From Pseudomonadota bacterium (GTDB taxonomy: Bacteria; Pseudomonadota; Alphaproteobacteria; UBA9655), in assembly GCA_021809225.1 (NCBI GenBank), contig JAKBAL010000118.1:1-7011 (forward strand): a stretch of DNA of 7,011 bases, written 5' to 3'. The translations under genes and the position numbers were made by a program. This document shows, piece by piece, positions 5,795 to 7,011 of the stretch. The notes below the pieces were generated by a model, which had not been told where the DNA came from, did not search any database, and saw only the letters and a list, made by a program, of their open reading frames with translations. How positions within the stretch are numbered: position 1 is the first letter of the stretch; each line of letters starts with the position of its first letter.

Positions 5795-7011
5795 ATGCCT
5801 CCAAAAGTATAGTTCGTATCTTAAAGGTAAAGAAGAGCATATCATCATCTTTAGAAAGGAAGCGATAGGAATAAAGAAAGAAGAGAGGATCAAATGCAAA
5901 TTCTGTACTTCTATAGTGAGCAAATCCGATTTAGATTCCCATTTAGATACTCATCAAAATAAAAAGAAGAAGCGTCCTCAATTCAACCAACATAACACAA
6001 ACGAGTACATGAAAAAGAGGGATGCAAAGCAATTTTTTAAGATAAATAGCCAGAACAAAGTCTAAAATTAAGACTCTACAAAGATCACTCTTCAGACAAC
6101 TTAGTTTGATGAAAAAGTTAAAGTTGATGATGACAATCATCCATTCAAGTATCCAGAGCTTAAAGTTGATGAGGAGCATGAATTCGATTCAATGGAGTCT
6201 ATAGCTAGTAACACAAATTGCCAAAGGAAATTTCTCAAGACAAGTGATAATGACTTCCATCATCTCAAATTTCCACCAAGTTAACTTTAAACTCCAAACA
6301 GACCAAAGACCAGTTAGATTTCAAAAAATATTCTCAAGTCTAATGATGTTGAACAACCAAGTTCAAAGAGATTCAAGCCTGATTAAATCGAAGAGGAGAA
6401 AGGATTGAAGGGATCTAATAAACTGTCTGTACTTTCTCATATCCCTTTTTAGAGAAGCATCGTTCCCAGTCAACCATAAGACAAATAGTAAGTGATAGTA
6501 AAGGAACTCTCGGCTTCCCCATATAAGACACCAACAAAAAGAGACATCAAGGACATGTCCGATATTTCAATCTAGAAAGCGAAACAAGAAAGCCCTTACT
6601 TATTATTCAGAGAGTTTTGGACTCCTAGTTACAAAGAGAGAAGAAAGAGAGCGATGAATCGTTCATAAGTGATGCCAAAAAAAGAACCAGATTGTTTTAC
6701 CTTTTTGTAACAACTTTAAACAAGAGCTAAAGATGTAAGTAGAGACCTTGATTTCAAATAGAAAACGATATCTATGGCATTGAAACATGGAAACTAGCGT
6801 GGTCCTTTAATCAACATCTTCATGAAAGAGGTTCATATTAGGAACATGCTTGAACTAATTTTGTATGAGGGCAGACTTCAGCGAAACATCAACATCACAA
6901 AAAAGATAATTTAAGGTAAGCAAAAACTCTAATCATTCAAGATGAACTGCATCATTTTTTCAAGCAAGCTGTTCTTAATATGCTGATCGTTACCTCAACT
7001 TCCATCAGCTC
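5795..7011 (+). CDS. Gene 4: C2H2 zinc-finger protein, unrecognised, 3' partial
   Basis: The model is exon 5795-5826, exon 5855-6915 and exon 6942 to the window end, giving at least 387 aa with no TGA. It begins MPPKVQFVSQRKEAIG. A C2H2 finger lies at C25, C28, H40, H44 (C-x2-C-x11-H-x3-H), one residue short of the classical loop, followed at once by a Lys-rich patch. About 60-280 is polar and probably disordered, with S/T-P-x-K/R sites at about T157, S232 and T236 and a further T-P at T267. The last 70 or so residues in the window are helical and hydrophobic, suggesting a second folded domain that continues outside. The first exon is needed because the second exon's frame has no ATG near its start. 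A nuclear, DNA-binding protein that is phosphorylated is a reasonable inference; no family is recognised. A 27-nt in-frame intron at 6735-6761 is possible. Confidence 0.75.
5827..5854 (+). other. Intron 1 of gene 4 (28 nt)
   Basis: Donor GTAAAG and acceptor CATCTTTAG. The exon before it is 32 nt long. Splicing joins MPPKVQFVSQ through a shared AGA codon to the frame that carries the zinc finger. Without it, the ATG frame has no link to the long open frame. Confidence 0.75.
6735..6761 (+). other. Possible 27-nt intron of gene 4 (length divisible by three)
   Basis: It begins GTAAGT and ends TCAAATAG. Spliced, the protein reads RAKDKTISM; retained, it reads RAKDVSRDLDFKQKTISM. Both are open. 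It resembles the candidate at 2053-2079 of gene 1 in length and ends. Confidence 0.4.
6916..6941 (+). other. Intron of gene 4 near the window end (26 nt)
   Basis: Donor GTAAGC, branch-like CTAAT and acceptor ATTCAAG. Splicing changes the frame and gives IIQDELHHFFKQAVLNMLIV, a plausible helix that stays open to the window edge. Read through, the gene would end at TGA 6984-6986 after a less convincing tail. Confidence 0.7.

Noticed and set aside
5781..6065. Start of gene 4 at TTG 5781 without an intron
   Set aside because: It needs a non-ATG start inside the AT-rich leader. The ATG at 5795 plus a 28-nt canonical intron explains the frame better.
6984..6986. TGA as the end of gene 4
   Set aside because: It lies in frame only if the 26-nt GTAAGC...CAAG intron at 6916-6941 is retained; splicing gives an open frame to the window edge.

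Overview
The window reads as nuclear DNA of a ciliate, or another eukaryote with the same code, in which TAA and TAG encode glutamine and TGA is the only stop. In the standard code no frame stays open for more than about 350 bases. With TAA/TAG read as Gln, three long genes appear that fill almost the whole window. One carries unmistakable protein kinase and DOT1-type methyltransferase motifs in a single frame free of TGA for 1002 codons. The other two genes join across tiny GTAAG/GTAAA...AG introns of 25-28 nt, each of which makes exactly the frame change needed. The species was not identified. There are no telomere repeats at the window ends and no tRNA, rRNA, CRISPR or bacterial signals.

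Layout. 1-52: AT-rich 5' flank. 53-2200 (+): gene 1, an unrecognised protein of about 698 aa with a basic patch and a Glu/Asp run near its C-terminus. 2201-2363: short convergent intergenic region. 2364-5372 (-): gene 2, a 1002-aa fusion with an N-terminal C2H2 zinc finger, an acidic run, a DOT1-like SAM methyltransferase domain, a coiled-coil-like linker and a C-terminal Ser/Thr protein kinase. 5373-5794: divergent intergenic region of 422 bp, presumably the promoters of genes 2 and 4. 5795 to beyond 7011 (+): gene 4 (named by its place in the layout), an incomplete protein with an N-terminal C2H2 finger and several S/T-P-x-K/R sites, which leaves the window through a third exon.

How they may work together. 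Gene 2 is the centrepiece: a predicted histone H3 lysine methyltransferase of the DOT1 type tethered to a kinase and a DNA- or protein-binding finger. Its neighbours look nuclear: gene 1 is acidic and basic in blocks, and gene 4 has a zinc finger and candidate proline-directed phosphosites. A chromatin role for the cluster is an inference from domain content only. Ciliate genes are not normally grouped in operons, and each of these has its own AT-rich box 15-17 nt upstream of the ATG.
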